From Pseudomonas mendocina (GTDB lineage: Bacteria; Pseudomonadota; Gammaproteobacteria; Pseudomonadales; Pseudomonadaceae): DNA of 64,000 bases. Shown here one piece after another: positions 47,646 through 56,889 of this stretch (positions are counted from its first letter, which is position 1; every line of letters begins with the position of its first letter). The stretch spans positions 1,798,001 to 1,862,000 of the forward strand of contig NZ_LR134290.1 of assembly GCF_900636545.1 (NCBI RefSeq). Reading direction: 5' to 3'. Under the pieces are notes generated by a model. The model made no database searches and was not told the DNA's origin. It saw only the letters and a list, made by a program, of their open reading frames with translations. A program made the position numbers and the translations under genes.

Positions 47646-48701
47646 GTGCTACGCAAGATCTTGGTGCTGCTTGAGTGCGGCGTGCTGCTGGCTGCGCTAT
47701 TGGTGGTCGGGGCCGCCTGGCAGCAGCACAGAGCGCTGGAACAGCCTCTGCATCTGACTGAAGAAATGCTCCTGGAGGTGCCATCCGGCGCCACACCGAG
47801 CGGCCTGCTCAATCGCCTGGAAGCCGAGGGCGTGATCGACAACGCCTTCTGGCTGCGTCTTTACTGGCGTTTCAATCTGCGTGCTCCGGCCATGCACAGC
47901 GGCGAATATCGCCTACTGCCCGAGCACAGCGCGCGCGACATGCTCGGTCTGTGGCAACGTGGCGAAGTGGTGCAGTACAGCCTGACCCTGGTCGAGGGTT
48001 GGAACTTCCGCCAGGTGCGTGCCGCCCTGGGGCGTCAGGAGCGGCTTGAACAGCGCCTGGCCGATCTCACCGACGCCCAGTTGATGGAGCGTCTGGGCCT
48101 GGCAGGGCAGAACCCGGAAGGACGCTTCTTTCCCGATACCTATCGCTATGTGCGTGGCATGAGCGATGAGGATCTGCTCAAGCAGGCCAATGCGCGTCTC
48201 GAAGCCGTATTGGCTGAGGAATGGCAAAAGCGTGCCGAGGGCTTGCCCTATCGTGAGCCCTACGATGCCTTGATCATGGCGTCGATGATCGAGAAGGAAA
48301 CCGGAGTGCCCGAGGAGCGCGGCGAGATCGCCGGTGTGTTCGTCCGCCGGCTGCGCATGGGCATGCGCCTGCAGACCGACCCCACGGTGATCTACGGCAT
48401 GGGCGAGCGTTACAACGGTCGTATCACTCGTGCCGACCTACGCACGCCGACGCCCTACAACACCTACACCATCGACGGCATGCCGCCGACGCCGATCGCC
48501 ATGGTCGGCCGTGAGGCGATCAATGCTGCACTCAACCCGCTCGACGGTACGACTCTGTATTTCGTCGCGCGAGGCGACGGTAGCCACGTGTTCTCCAAGA
48601 CTCTGGCCGAGCACAATCGCGCCGTGCGCGAATATCAGCTCAAGCGTCGCGCCGACTACCGCTCCAGCCCTGCGCCACGCGCAGCGGCCGAAACTGAATA
48701 A
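47646..48701 (+). CDS. mltG: Endolytic murein transglycosylase MltG
   Basis: A 351-residue inner-membrane enzyme that cleaves nascent glycan strands and sets chain length. One N-terminal helix (LVLLECGVLLAALLVVGAAW), a LysM-like region, and the catalytic domain with ASMIEKETGVPEERG (catalytic Glu) and LQTDPTVIYGMG, then TPYNTYTIDGMPPTPI. GTG start 3 bases after pabC. Confidence 0.95.
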   Translation: MLRKILVLLECGVLLAALLVVGAAWQQHRALEQPLHLTEEMLLEVPSGATPSGLLNRLEAEGVIDNAFWLRLYWRFNLRAPAMHSGEYRLLPEHSARDMLGLWQRGEVVQYSLTLVEGWNFRQVRAALGRQERLEQRLADLTDAQLMERLGLAGQNPEGRFFPDTYRYVRGMSDEDLLKQANARLEAVLAEEWQKRAEGLPYREPYDALIMASMIEKETGVPEERGEIAGVFVRRLRMGMRLQTDPTVIYGMGERYNGRITRADLRTPTPYNTYTIDGMPPTPIAMVGREAINAALNPLDGTTLYFVARGDGSHVFSKTLAEHNRAVREYQLKRRADYRSSPAPRAAAETE

Positions 48702-50328
<1,627 letters not shown>

Positions 50329-50453
50329 CCCTGCGTGGCGCCGTATCGGCAGGGCGTCACATTCTGCTGGCTGGGTGCCACCCAGTGGTTTGCACCGGAG
50401 CATGAACAGGCCCTAGAATCAGCCATTAAGCAATAAACGCCAGGAATGTGCTG

Positions 50454-50810
50454 ATGAGTCTGCCACCCAATCTGGGGCCCCGTAACGGAATTCTGTCTCT
50501 GACCATCAAGGACAAGTCCGTGCTGTACGCGGCCTACATGCCTTTCATCAAGAACGGCGGACTCTTCATTCCTACCAACAAGAGCTACAAGCTCGGCGAC
50601 GAAGTGTTCATGCTGCTGAACCTGATGGACGAGCCGGAGAAGATTCCGGTCGCTGGCAAGGTGGTGTGGATTACGCCGAAAGGTGCTCAGGGCAATCGCG
50701 CTGCCGGTGTCGGCGTGCAATTCAACGACGGTGACAACACCGCGCGTAACAAGATTGAGACCTATCTGGCCGGCGCGCTGAAATCTGACCGCCCCACGCA
50801 CACCATGTAA
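50454..50810 (+). CDS. pilZ: Type IV pilus PilZ protein
   Basis: A 118-residue founding member of the PilZ family, required for type IV pilus assembly in P. aeruginosa through contacts with PilB/FimX. Sequence MSLPPNLGPRNGILSLTIKDKSVLYAAYMPFIKNGGLFIPT is characteristic. It lacks the RxxxR motif, consistent with no c-di-GMP binding. ATG at 50454 has AGGAA 7 bases upstream; the GTG at 50448 is too close. It follows holB after 125 bases. Confidence 0.95.
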   Translation: MSLPPNLGPRNGILSLTIKDKSVLYAAYMPFIKNGGLFIPTNKSYKLGDEVFMLLNLMDEPEKIPVAGKVVWITPKGAQGNRAAGVGVQFNDGDNTARNKIETYLAGALKSDRPTHTM

Positions 50811-50924
50811 TCCGCTGGCCGCGAGCGAACTTTCCTCGCGGTCAAAGCATCTCCCTCTGAACGTCCAGGCACCTGCCGCTTTCGATTACAATTCGGGCTT
50901 TCCCTTTGCCCGAGTTTTCCCGCT

Positions 50925-51713
50925 GTGCTGATTGACTCCCACTGCCACCTTGATCGTCTCGACCTCGCTGCCCATGGCGGCTCGCTGGATGCTGCTCTTG
51001 ATGCTGCGCGCGCAGCCGGTGTCGGCCACTTCCTGTGTATCGGCGTAAGCGCCGACAACGCTGCTACGGTCAAGGGCCTGGCTGAGCGCTACGCGGATGT
51101 CGACTGCTCGGTGGGCGTGCATCCGCTGGATCTCGAGCCGGGCGCTGAACCGGCGCTGGACTGGCTGCTAGGCGAGCTGGAGCATCCGAAGGTGGTCGCC
51201 ATTGGTGAAACCGGTCTGGATTATCACTACGAGCCGGAGTCTGCTGCGCTGCAGCAAGCGTCCTTCCGTTTGCATCTGGAGGCGGCGCGCATTATCGGCA
51301 AACCGGTGATCGTGCATACCCGCGAAGCTCGCGCCGATACCCTTGCGCTGCTGCGCGAAGCGGCATTGCCGCAGGCTGGTGTACTGCACTGCTTCACCGA
51401 GGACTGGGAGATGGCCAAGGCCGCTCTGGATATCGGCTTCTATATCTCACTGTCCGGCATCGTCACCTTCCGCAACGCCGAGGCGCTGCGCGAGGTTGCT
51501 CGCCAGGTACCGGCCGACCGCCTGTTGGTGGAGACCGACTCGCCTTACCTGGCCCCCGTGCCGCACCGAGGCAAGCCCAACCTGCCGCAGTATGTGCGTG
51601 AGGTGGCCGAGTACTTGGCTGTCTTGCGCGGCGTCAGTTACGAAACCCTGGCCGAGCAAACCTCGAACAACTTCAAGCGACTGTTCCCGCTGGCTGGTGT
51701 GGCTGACGCATAA
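50925..51713 (+). CDS. tatD: TatD-family metal-dependent hydrolase
   Basis: A 262-residue TIM-barrel nuclease-like hydrolase. Metal ligands appear in IDSHCHLDRLD, GETGLDYHY, VIHTREA and ETDSPYLAPVPHRGK. Family members have 3'-5' exonuclease activity in DNA repair or decay. GTG start. It lies 114 bases after pilZ. Confidence 0.94.
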   Translation: MLIDSHCHLDRLDLAAHGGSLDAALDAARAAGVGHFLCIGVSADNAATVKGLAERYADVDCSVGVHPLDLEPGAEPALDWLLGELEHPKVVAIGETGLDYHYEPESAALQQASFRLHLEAARIIGKPVIVHTREARADTLALLREAALPQAGVLHCFTEDWEMAKAALDIGFYISLSGIVTFRNAEALREVARQVPADRLLVETDSPYLAPVPHRGKPNLPQYVREVAEYLAVLRGVSYETLAEQTSNNFKRLFPLAGVADA

Positions 51714-51852
51714 CCGCCTTTAGGGGCGCCGCGCACCAGGCGATGTGAGGCGTTGCAGCCATGGTGGGTTACGCCGAACCCAGATCCAGCGGAGCAGTCA
51801 GCGACCATGACAGGCGGCTAGCCTACACTACGGGAACGGCGATCCGCTGAGC

Positions 51853-51886
51853 AAAAAAAACCCGGATTCTGGGGGATGAATCCGGG
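51853..51886 (-). terminator. Minus-strand terminator of the sRNA
   Basis: Stem cccggatt / aatccggg (51861-51868, 51879-51886), with eight A on the plus strand at 51853-51860, giving eight U in the minus-strand RNA. Confidence 0.9.
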
Positions 51887-51974
51887 TCAAGACCATTAGG
51901 AGTAAATCAAGGTACGCGGTCCACGGTACCTTGGCTGGCGGGGCACTTGGGGGGGAGATGCCGCACACCAGTAC
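51853..51974 (-). ncRNA. rgsA: Small RNA candidate, RgsA-like
   Basis: On the minus strand a -10-like CAATACT (51980-51986) would start transcription near 51974. The product, about 120 bases, holds two hairpins: GCGGCA...TGCCCCGC and caaggtac...gtaccttg (51911-51937 region). It ends with the terminator stem at 51861-51886 and eight U. In P. aeruginosa the RpoS-dependent sRNA RgsA (about 120 nt) lies next to tatD; position, size and strand arrangement fit. Naming rests on synteny and memory of that map, not on sequence alignment. Confidence 0.6.
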
Positions 51975-52063
51975 GTTTCAGTATTGGTCATGATGAGCGA
52001 GCGTCCAGGCAAAATTGGGTGTTTTTTAAACAGATTTGGAATACCGCGGCCGCTGTTGAGTCC

Positions 52064-53197
52064 TCACCCTTTTGCCAGCTGGGTTAGAAGCTCCAGCGTT
52101 TCCTCGATTACTCGCTCTTGAGTGTAGAAATGAGGCGACAGGCGGACACCCGGGCCGCGCTGCACGCAAACCACTTGTTCCTCGCGCAGACGCTGATACA
52201 GCGCGGCATTGTCCCACCCCGCCAGGCTGAAGTTGAGAATGCCGGCGCGGCGCTCAGCAGCGAGCGGGCTGTGCACCGCTGAACCTGGCAATCCCCGAAT
52301 GCCATCGTCCAGGCGCTGCACCCGTTCTGCGAGCAATGTACTGACGGTCTGCATGCCGACATCTTGGAGCAGCGACAGGCTCGCCTCCAGGGCAAAGGCG
52401 CCGAGCATGTTCGGGCTGCCACATTCAAAGCGTCGGGCGCTGCGTGCCGGCTGCCAGTCCGTGCGGGTGTAGTCGCCCGCATGTTCGAGCATGTGCCAGC
52501 CGTACTCGTGTAGCTTCAATTGGTCACGCACCGCCGTGCGGCAATAAAACACCCCCAAGCCCTCCGGGCCGAGCATCCATTTGTGGCCGTCGGCCATGGC
52601 GAAGTCGCAATCGTAAGCCTGGACGTCGAAGGGCAGGGCACCAAGCTGCTGAATGGCATCGATGCAGAACAGCACGCCATGCTGGCGGCAGCCGCGACCG
52701 AGGCGCGGCAGGTCCAGGCGCAGGCCGCTGGCGAACTGCACGGCGCTGACCGACAGCAAGCGTGTGCGTGGTGTGAAGGCGGCGACCAGCGCTGCTTCCG
52801 GATCCTCGCCCTTGAGGCTGACTTCGATCACCTCCACGCCCTGGGCTGCCAGCGCCAACCAGACGACACGGTTGGAAGGGAATTCCTCGTCGCTGATGAC
52901 CACCTGATCGCCGGCTCGCCAGTCCAGGCCGAAGGCCACGAAGGAAAGCGCCTCGGAAGTGTTCTTGACCAGTGCGATATCGCCGGTGCTTGGTGCGTTC
53001 ATCAGGCGCACAAGTCGTTCGCGTAGGCTACGCTCAAGTTTCAGCCAGTCGGGATAGTCACGTGCGCCGCTGGTCATGTTCGCTTCCGAGAACCGCCGCA
53101 CCGCTTCAGCACTGCGTTTCGGCCAGGGAGCGACCGCAGCATGGTTCAGATAGCGCAGTCCATTTTCCAGGGGGAACTCATCATGAAACACGTACAT
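52064..53197 (-). CDS. Class V aminotransferase (cysteine-desulfurase-like)
   Basis: A 377-residue PLP enzyme starting MYVFHDEFPLENGLRYLNHAAVAPWP. The PLP Lys is in MADGHKWMLGPEG, with DAIQQLG before it and the GTP-like SxQFASG region. It resembles selenocysteine lyase/isopenicillin N epimerase-like proteins; substrate unknown. An ATG at 53227 (MRPNCTDHP) is possible, but the -10 would then overlap it, so 53197 is preferred. The open frame continues through the divergent TetR gene and is not a fusion. Divergent from the TetR gene, which may regulate it. Confidence 0.85.
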   Translation of the reverse strand: MYVFHDEFPLENGLRYLNHAAVAPWPKRSAEAVRRFSEANMTSGARDYPDWLKLERSLRERLVRLMNAPSTGDIALVKNTSEALSFVAFGLDWRAGDQVVISDEEFPSNRVVWLALAAQGVEVIEVSLKGEDPEAALVAAFTPRTRLLSVSAVQFASGLRLDLPRLGRGCRQHGVLFCIDAIQQLGALPFDVQAYDCDFAMADGHKWMLGPEGLGVFYCRTAVRDQLKLHEYGWHMLEHAGDYTRTDWQPARSARRFECGSPNMLGAFALEASLSLLQDVGMQTVSTLLAERVQRLDDGIRGLPGSAVHSPLAAERRAGILNFSLAGWDNAALYQRLREEQVVCVQRGPGVRLSPHFYTQERVIEETLELLTQLAKG

Positions 53198-53200
53198 GGT

Positions 53201-53211
53201 CGGATGATCCG
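53201..53211. promoter_or_regulatory. Palindrome in the aminotransferase/tetR gap
   Basis: A perfect 11-base palindrome CGGAT-G-ATCCG. A wider imperfect repeat gccgc...gcggc lies at 53221-53245, covering the -10-like TATTAT on the minus strand. Candidate TetR operators. Confidence 0.45.
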
Positions 53212-53272
53212 TGCAATTTGGCCGCATTTGGGCATAATAAGCGGCTTCGATTTTTGACCCCGTAGTCCCTTT

Positions 53273-53893
53273 ATGCAGAAAGAACCCCGTAAGGTCCGCG
53301 AATTCCGTCGCCGCGAACAAGAAATTCTCGACACCGCATTGAAACTCTTCCTCGAGCAGGGAGAAGACAGCGTCACCGTCGAGATGATCGCTGATGCGGT
53401 CGGTATCGGCAAAGGCACTATCTACAAACACTTCAAGTCCAAGGCAGAGATTTACCTGCGCCTGATGCTCGACTATGAGCGCGATCTGAACGAGCTGCTG
53501 CATTCGGCCGACGTGGATCGGGACAAGGAAGCGCTGTCGCGTGCCTACTTCGAATTCCGCATGCGCGATCCGCAGCGTTATCGCCTGTTCGACCGCCTGG
53601 AAGAAAAGGTGGTCAAGGGCAATCAGGTGCCGGAGATGGTCGAGCAACTGCACAAGATTCGCGCCTCCAACTTCGAGCGCCTGACCCAGCTGATCAAGGG
53701 GCGCATCGCCGAAGGCAAGCTGGAGGACGTGCCGCCATACTTCCATTATTGCGCCGCCTGGGCTCTGGTGCATGGTGCCGTGGCGCTGTATCACTCGCCG
53801 TTCTGGAGCAATGTGCTCGAAGATCAGGAAGGTTTCTTCCAGTTCCTCATGGACATCGGCGTGCGCATGGGTAACAAGCGCAAGCGCGACTGA
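53273..53893 (+). CDS. TetR/AcrR-family regulator
   Basis: A 206-residue regulator. Helix-turn-helix SVTVEMIADAVGIGKGTIYKHFKSK spans residues 34-58, followed by a helical ligand domain. Ortholog of the regulator found next to tatD in P. aeruginosa; its ligand and targets are not known to me. The neighbouring divergent aminotransferase is a likely target. Confidence 0.9.
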   Translation: MQKEPRKVREFRRREQEILDTALKLFLEQGEDSVTVEMIADAVGIGKGTIYKHFKSKAEIYLRLMLDYERDLNELLHSADVDRDKEALSRAYFEFRMRDPQRYRLFDRLEEKVVKGNQVPEMVEQLHKIRASNFERLTQLIKGRIAEGKLEDVPPYFHYCAAWALVHGAVALYHSPFWSNVLEDQEGFFQFLMDIGVRMGNKRKRD

Positions 53894-54025
53894 GACTCCG
53901 CGGGTTCGTTGCCGGGGCGACGCCGAACTGCGGCAAATGCGACCCCGCTCATTCAGCTGGCCGATGGTCCATGTGCCGCGGCCAGTGACGGCGATATACT
54001 CCAGTCATCCTTCACGGAGTACGCC

Positions 54026-54994
54026 ATGATCGTTGATCGCCAGGGCAGACGCTTTCGTAACCTTCGCGTCAGCCTGACCGCCGCCTGCAATTACGCCTGC
54101 ACCTACTGTGTGCCGAACGGCAAGCGCCTGGTCGCCGCTCAGGACGAGCTCTCGGCCGACGCCATGGCACGTGGCGTGGCCTATCTGATCGAGGCGGCGG
54201 GCATCGAGCGCCTGCGCATCACCGGCGGTGAGCCTCTGGTCAGTACGCGCCTAGAGCCTTTTCTGCGCCAGGTCAGCCAGCTCGGTCTCGACGACATCAG
54301 TCTGACCACCAACGGCCAGTTGCTCGAACGCAAGCTGCCACTGCTGGCCGAGTGCGGTATTCGCCGCCTCAACGTCTCTCTCGACACCCTCGATGCCGAA
54401 GCATTTCGCGTCATCGCCCGTGGCGGCGACCTGGCTACCGTGCTGGCCGGCCTGGAGGCTGCACGTGAAGCGGGGATGAAGGTCAAGGTCAACATGGTGC
54501 CGCTGCGCGGGCAGAACCTCGATCAGGTGCTGCCGCTGCTGGACTATTGCCTGGAGCGCGGTTTCGAGTTGCGCTTCATCGAGCTAATGCGCATGGGCCA
54601 TCTTGCCCGTGATCCCAACACCTTCAACCAGCAGTTCGTCGGCATGCCCGAGCTGCTGGGGCTGATCGGTGACCGCCACCAGTACGTCCAGGCCAGCGCT
54701 CCAGTGGACGCTACCGCGCTGCGCTACGCCATCCCCGGTGTTGGTCATTTTGGCGTGATTGCCAACGAAAGCGTGCCGTTCTGCCGTACCTGCTCGCGCC
54801 TGCGCCTGTCCTCCACCGGCTGGCTGCATGGCTGCCTGTCGTCGAGCAACCGCCACTTCGTCGGTGACCTGCTGGACAAGCCGCGCCACCAGGCCTTGCC
54901 GGCGCTGCAGCGGCTGCTGGTCAAGGCGCTGGGGGACAAACAGGATCTGGCCTTCTCCGGCGGCGTCACGGTGATGAAGATCATCGGCGGCTAA
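54026..54994 (+). CDS. moaA: MoaA-type radical SAM GTP cyclase
   Basis: A 322-residue radical SAM protein. The N-terminal cluster is C21-x3-C25-x2-C28 (ACNYACTYC). The second cluster is FCRTC...GWLHGC near the C-terminus, and the protein ends in the GG dipeptide needed for MoaA activity. It converts GTP to 3',8-cyclo-GTP in molybdopterin synthesis. No other moa gene is near, and pseudomonads often have more than one moaA; this may be the isolated paralogue. ATG at 54026 with GGAG upstream; the open frame to 53909 is not conserved. Confidence 0.85.
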   Translation: MIVDRQGRRFRNLRVSLTAACNYACTYCVPNGKRLVAAQDELSADAMARGVAYLIEAAGIERLRITGGEPLVSTRLEPFLRQVSQLGLDDISLTTNGQLLERKLPLLAECGIRRLNVSLDTLDAEAFRVIARGGDLATVLAGLEAAREAGMKVKVNMVPLRGQNLDQVLPLLDYCLERGFELRFIELMRMGHLARDPNTFNQQFVGMPELLGLIGDRHQYVQASAPVDATALRYAIPGVGHFGVIANESVPFCRTCSRLRLSSTGWLHGCLSSSNRHFVGDLLDKPRHQALPALQRLLVKALGDKQDLAFSGGVTVMKIIGG

Positions 54995-55032
54995 CGCTGC
55001 CAGCGTCGCCATTCGCGGCACTGGCGTAGGCG

Positions 55033-55782
55033 TCAGTCGTTGCGGACTGCGACCGGCGCCATCCGCTGTGCCCAGATGGCCATGCACACCATGACCGCCA
55101 GCACGCTCGCCAGTACGGCCGATGAGCCGATGGTGCCCAGATCCAGACCGCCTTTTTCCGTGCTCTTGGTCAGTACGTCGCCAAGTGTTGCGCCGAAGGG
55201 GCGGGTGAGAACGAACGCGATCCAGAACAAGGCCACGCGCGACAGCTTCGTGCGGTAGTAGGCGATCGCCACCACAGCCAGCAGGCTGCCGATCATCAGA
55301 GCGCCGCCAGCGAAGCCGAGTCCCGAGTCATCGGCCAGGTAGTCGCCCAGCGCGGTGCCCAGTGTGTTGGAAACGAGGATGGCCCCCCAGTAGAACAACT
55401 CGCCGCGCCGGCTGCTGATGTGATCTACCGAGAGCGACTTCTCGCTCAGTCGCCAGGCCGTCAGTACGCTGACTAGCAGCGTTACCAGCACCAACGCGCC
55501 TGCGGCATAACCCAGCCCCAGCGTTCGATCCATGAAGTCCGATATCGTCGTGCCTGCGGTGCTGGTAGTGAGAATCACCGTCCAGTACAGCGCTGGCTGA
55601 TAGCTGCGTGCACGCAGTTGACCGAGCAGTGAGACGAAGAACAGGCTGATCAGTAGCAGCGAGCTGAGTGCATAGCCGATATCCAGAGTCATCGAGAGCA
55701 GGTCACCGGCGGTTTCGCCGAGCGTAGTGGCACAAATTTTCATGACCCAGAAGGCCAGGGTTATCTGGGGAAGCTTGTTCAT
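55033..55782 (-). CDS. COG4705-like four-repeat membrane protein
   Basis: A 249-residue polytopic protein, about eight helices. Four modules of roughly 55-65 residues repeat a motif ending in Asp: TTLGETAGD (27), STAGTTISD (82), NTLGTALGD (147), RPFGATLGD (202). Each is followed by a Gly-rich helix such as LGYAAGAL. These buried Asp and Gly suggest an ion or solute path. I recognise the protein as the uncharacterised COG4705 group; no function is known. Three phased repeats lie 71-99 bases upstream of its ATG. Confidence 0.8.
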   Translation of the reverse strand: MNKLPQITLAFWVMKICATTLGETAGDLLSMTLDIGYALSSLLLISLFFVSLLGQLRARSYQPALYWTVILTTSTAGTTISDFMDRTLGLGYAAGALVLVTLLVSVLTAWRLSEKSLSVDHISSRRGELFYWGAILVSNTLGTALGDYLADDSGLGFAGGALMIGSLLAVVAIAYYRTKLSRVALFWIAFVLTRPFGATLGDVLTKSTEKGGLDLGTIGSSAVLASVLAVMVCMAIWAQRMAPVAVRND

Positions 55783-55852
55783 GGGCGCGCCTCATGCTGT
55801 GCCAAGGGGGTTGGCAGGTGTTGGCAGCCTAGATCGGCGTGTGTCGAGGCTC

Positions 55853-55881
55853 CGTCAAAAGCGCATCAAAAAAACGTCAAA
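55853..55881 (-). promoter_or_regulatory. Three 11-bp-phased direct repeats, likely response-regulator operator
   Basis: On the minus strand: TTTGACG, TTTGATG, TTTGACG at exact 11-bp spacing (plus-strand CGTCAAA 55853-55859, CATCAAA 55864-55870, CGTCAAA 55875-55881). Such arrays are typical of OmpR/PhoB-class regulators. They lie upstream of the COG4705 gene; a weak -10 (TAGGCT) follows about 22 bases on. Confidence 0.65.
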
Positions 55882-55996
55882 GACCGCGATCGTTGTAGCG
55901 CGTCGGTTGTTGGGGCGTGAGAGCCTATCTGGCGCAAAATCTGCATCTATGCCTCATTCGCCGGTTTTCCGTCACCGGCACGAGGAGGATTCATTC

Positions 55997-56599
55997 ATGC
56001 GTAACCTGCTTCTATTGGTGGCGCTGCTGGGGCTGGCTGGCTGCATGAAGGTCAGCGACATGGCCAGTGGCGCCGAATACCACCTGCGCGATGCCGGGTT
56101 TCTCGATCATGGCCGCACTGAGCGCATGGCTTCGCGGCGCCTGCAGCAGGACTCCTTCATCTATATCGCTCAAGGGCACTTCGTGCCGCCGGGGCACGGC
56201 TATCCGCGGCCCAATGTGGTGGCCGAGGAAGCCTTCAAGGGCTTCGTCGAATACTTCCCGTTGGTGCGTCGTGCGCGGCAGCCGGCCGGCCTGGACGAGG
56301 CAATGACCGAAGCGCGTGCGGCAGGTGCGCACTATCTGTTGTACGCCCGCTTCGCCTATAGCGACGACCGCATCGGCACCGTGGAGGAGTGGGAAGATCA
56401 GGAAGCCGTGGACCGCCTTGGCACCGATCGCGCCTCGATCCAGCTGATGCTGATCGAGACCAACACCCGTTATCTGGTGGACACGGCGCGCATTCGCAGC
56501 CGTGGCGGATTCCTGACGTTCTACGACGCGCAACCGCAGGACCTGATCGGCCCGCCGCTGCATGACTATGCGCGTAGCCTGATGGGCGTGGGGCGCTGA
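55997..56599 (+). CDS. DUF4823-type lipoprotein
   Basis: A 200-residue protein. Lipoprotein signal with lipobox LAGC (Cys near 16), and the following Met argues for outer-membrane sorting. Conserved MKVSDMASGAEYHLRDAGFLDHGRTERMASRRLQQDSFIYIAQG matches the DUF4823 family. Function unknown. ATG at 55997 with GAGGAGGA upstream; earlier in-frame codons have no conserved sequence. Confidence 0.85.
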   Translation: MRNLLLLVALLGLAGCMKVSDMASGAEYHLRDAGFLDHGRTERMASRRLQQDSFIYIAQGHFVPPGHGYPRPNVVAEEAFKGFVEYFPLVRRARQPAGLDEAMTEARAAGAHYLLYARFAYSDDRIGTVEEWEDQEAVDRLGTDRASIQLMLIETNTRYLVDTARIRSRGGFLTFYDAQPQDLIGPPLHDYARSLMGVGR

Positions 56600-56889
56600 G
56601 CAGGCCAAGCGGGTGGCAGGGCATGCGTGCCTGATGCGCCTGAGCTCGCTCGAGCCCTGGTCATCAATGAGGCTCTCTGGAGAGACCTTCCTCTTCGTGG
56701 CTTTCGCCGTGAAAAATACGGGTATCATGCCCGGCATCAATGTCAGGGACGACTCGCAATTGGCATGGAAGGTATGCCTGTAGCTGGCTGACTTTTCCTT
56801 TGCTGCAATCCCCGCCTGACCCTATGTGGTCGGTGCGTCATGTCTGACATTCGGTTCGCGTATTCCCTCATTTCATCGAGACCGATGCC
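56600..56889. other. Gap before the Sel1-repeat gene
   Basis: A 290-base gap. It shows a small inverted repeat ggcat-ggaaggt-atgcc (near 56762-56778) and a tatcat -10-like element (56723-56728) but no gene. The Sel1 gene has only a weak ribosome binding site. Confidence 0.5.

Larger units (their letters stand above)
51714..52063. other. tatD-aminotransferase gap containing an sRNA
   Basis: This 350-base gap has no supported protein gene. The first 140 bases show nothing I can assign. The rest encodes a structured minus-strand RNA with a strong terminator, described separately. Confidence 0.7.

Noticed and set aside
53198..53794. Aminotransferase frame running on through the TetR gene as if fused
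   Set aside because: The N-terminal part is the exact antisense of a clear TetR gene and contains no domain; the aminotransferase starts at 53197.
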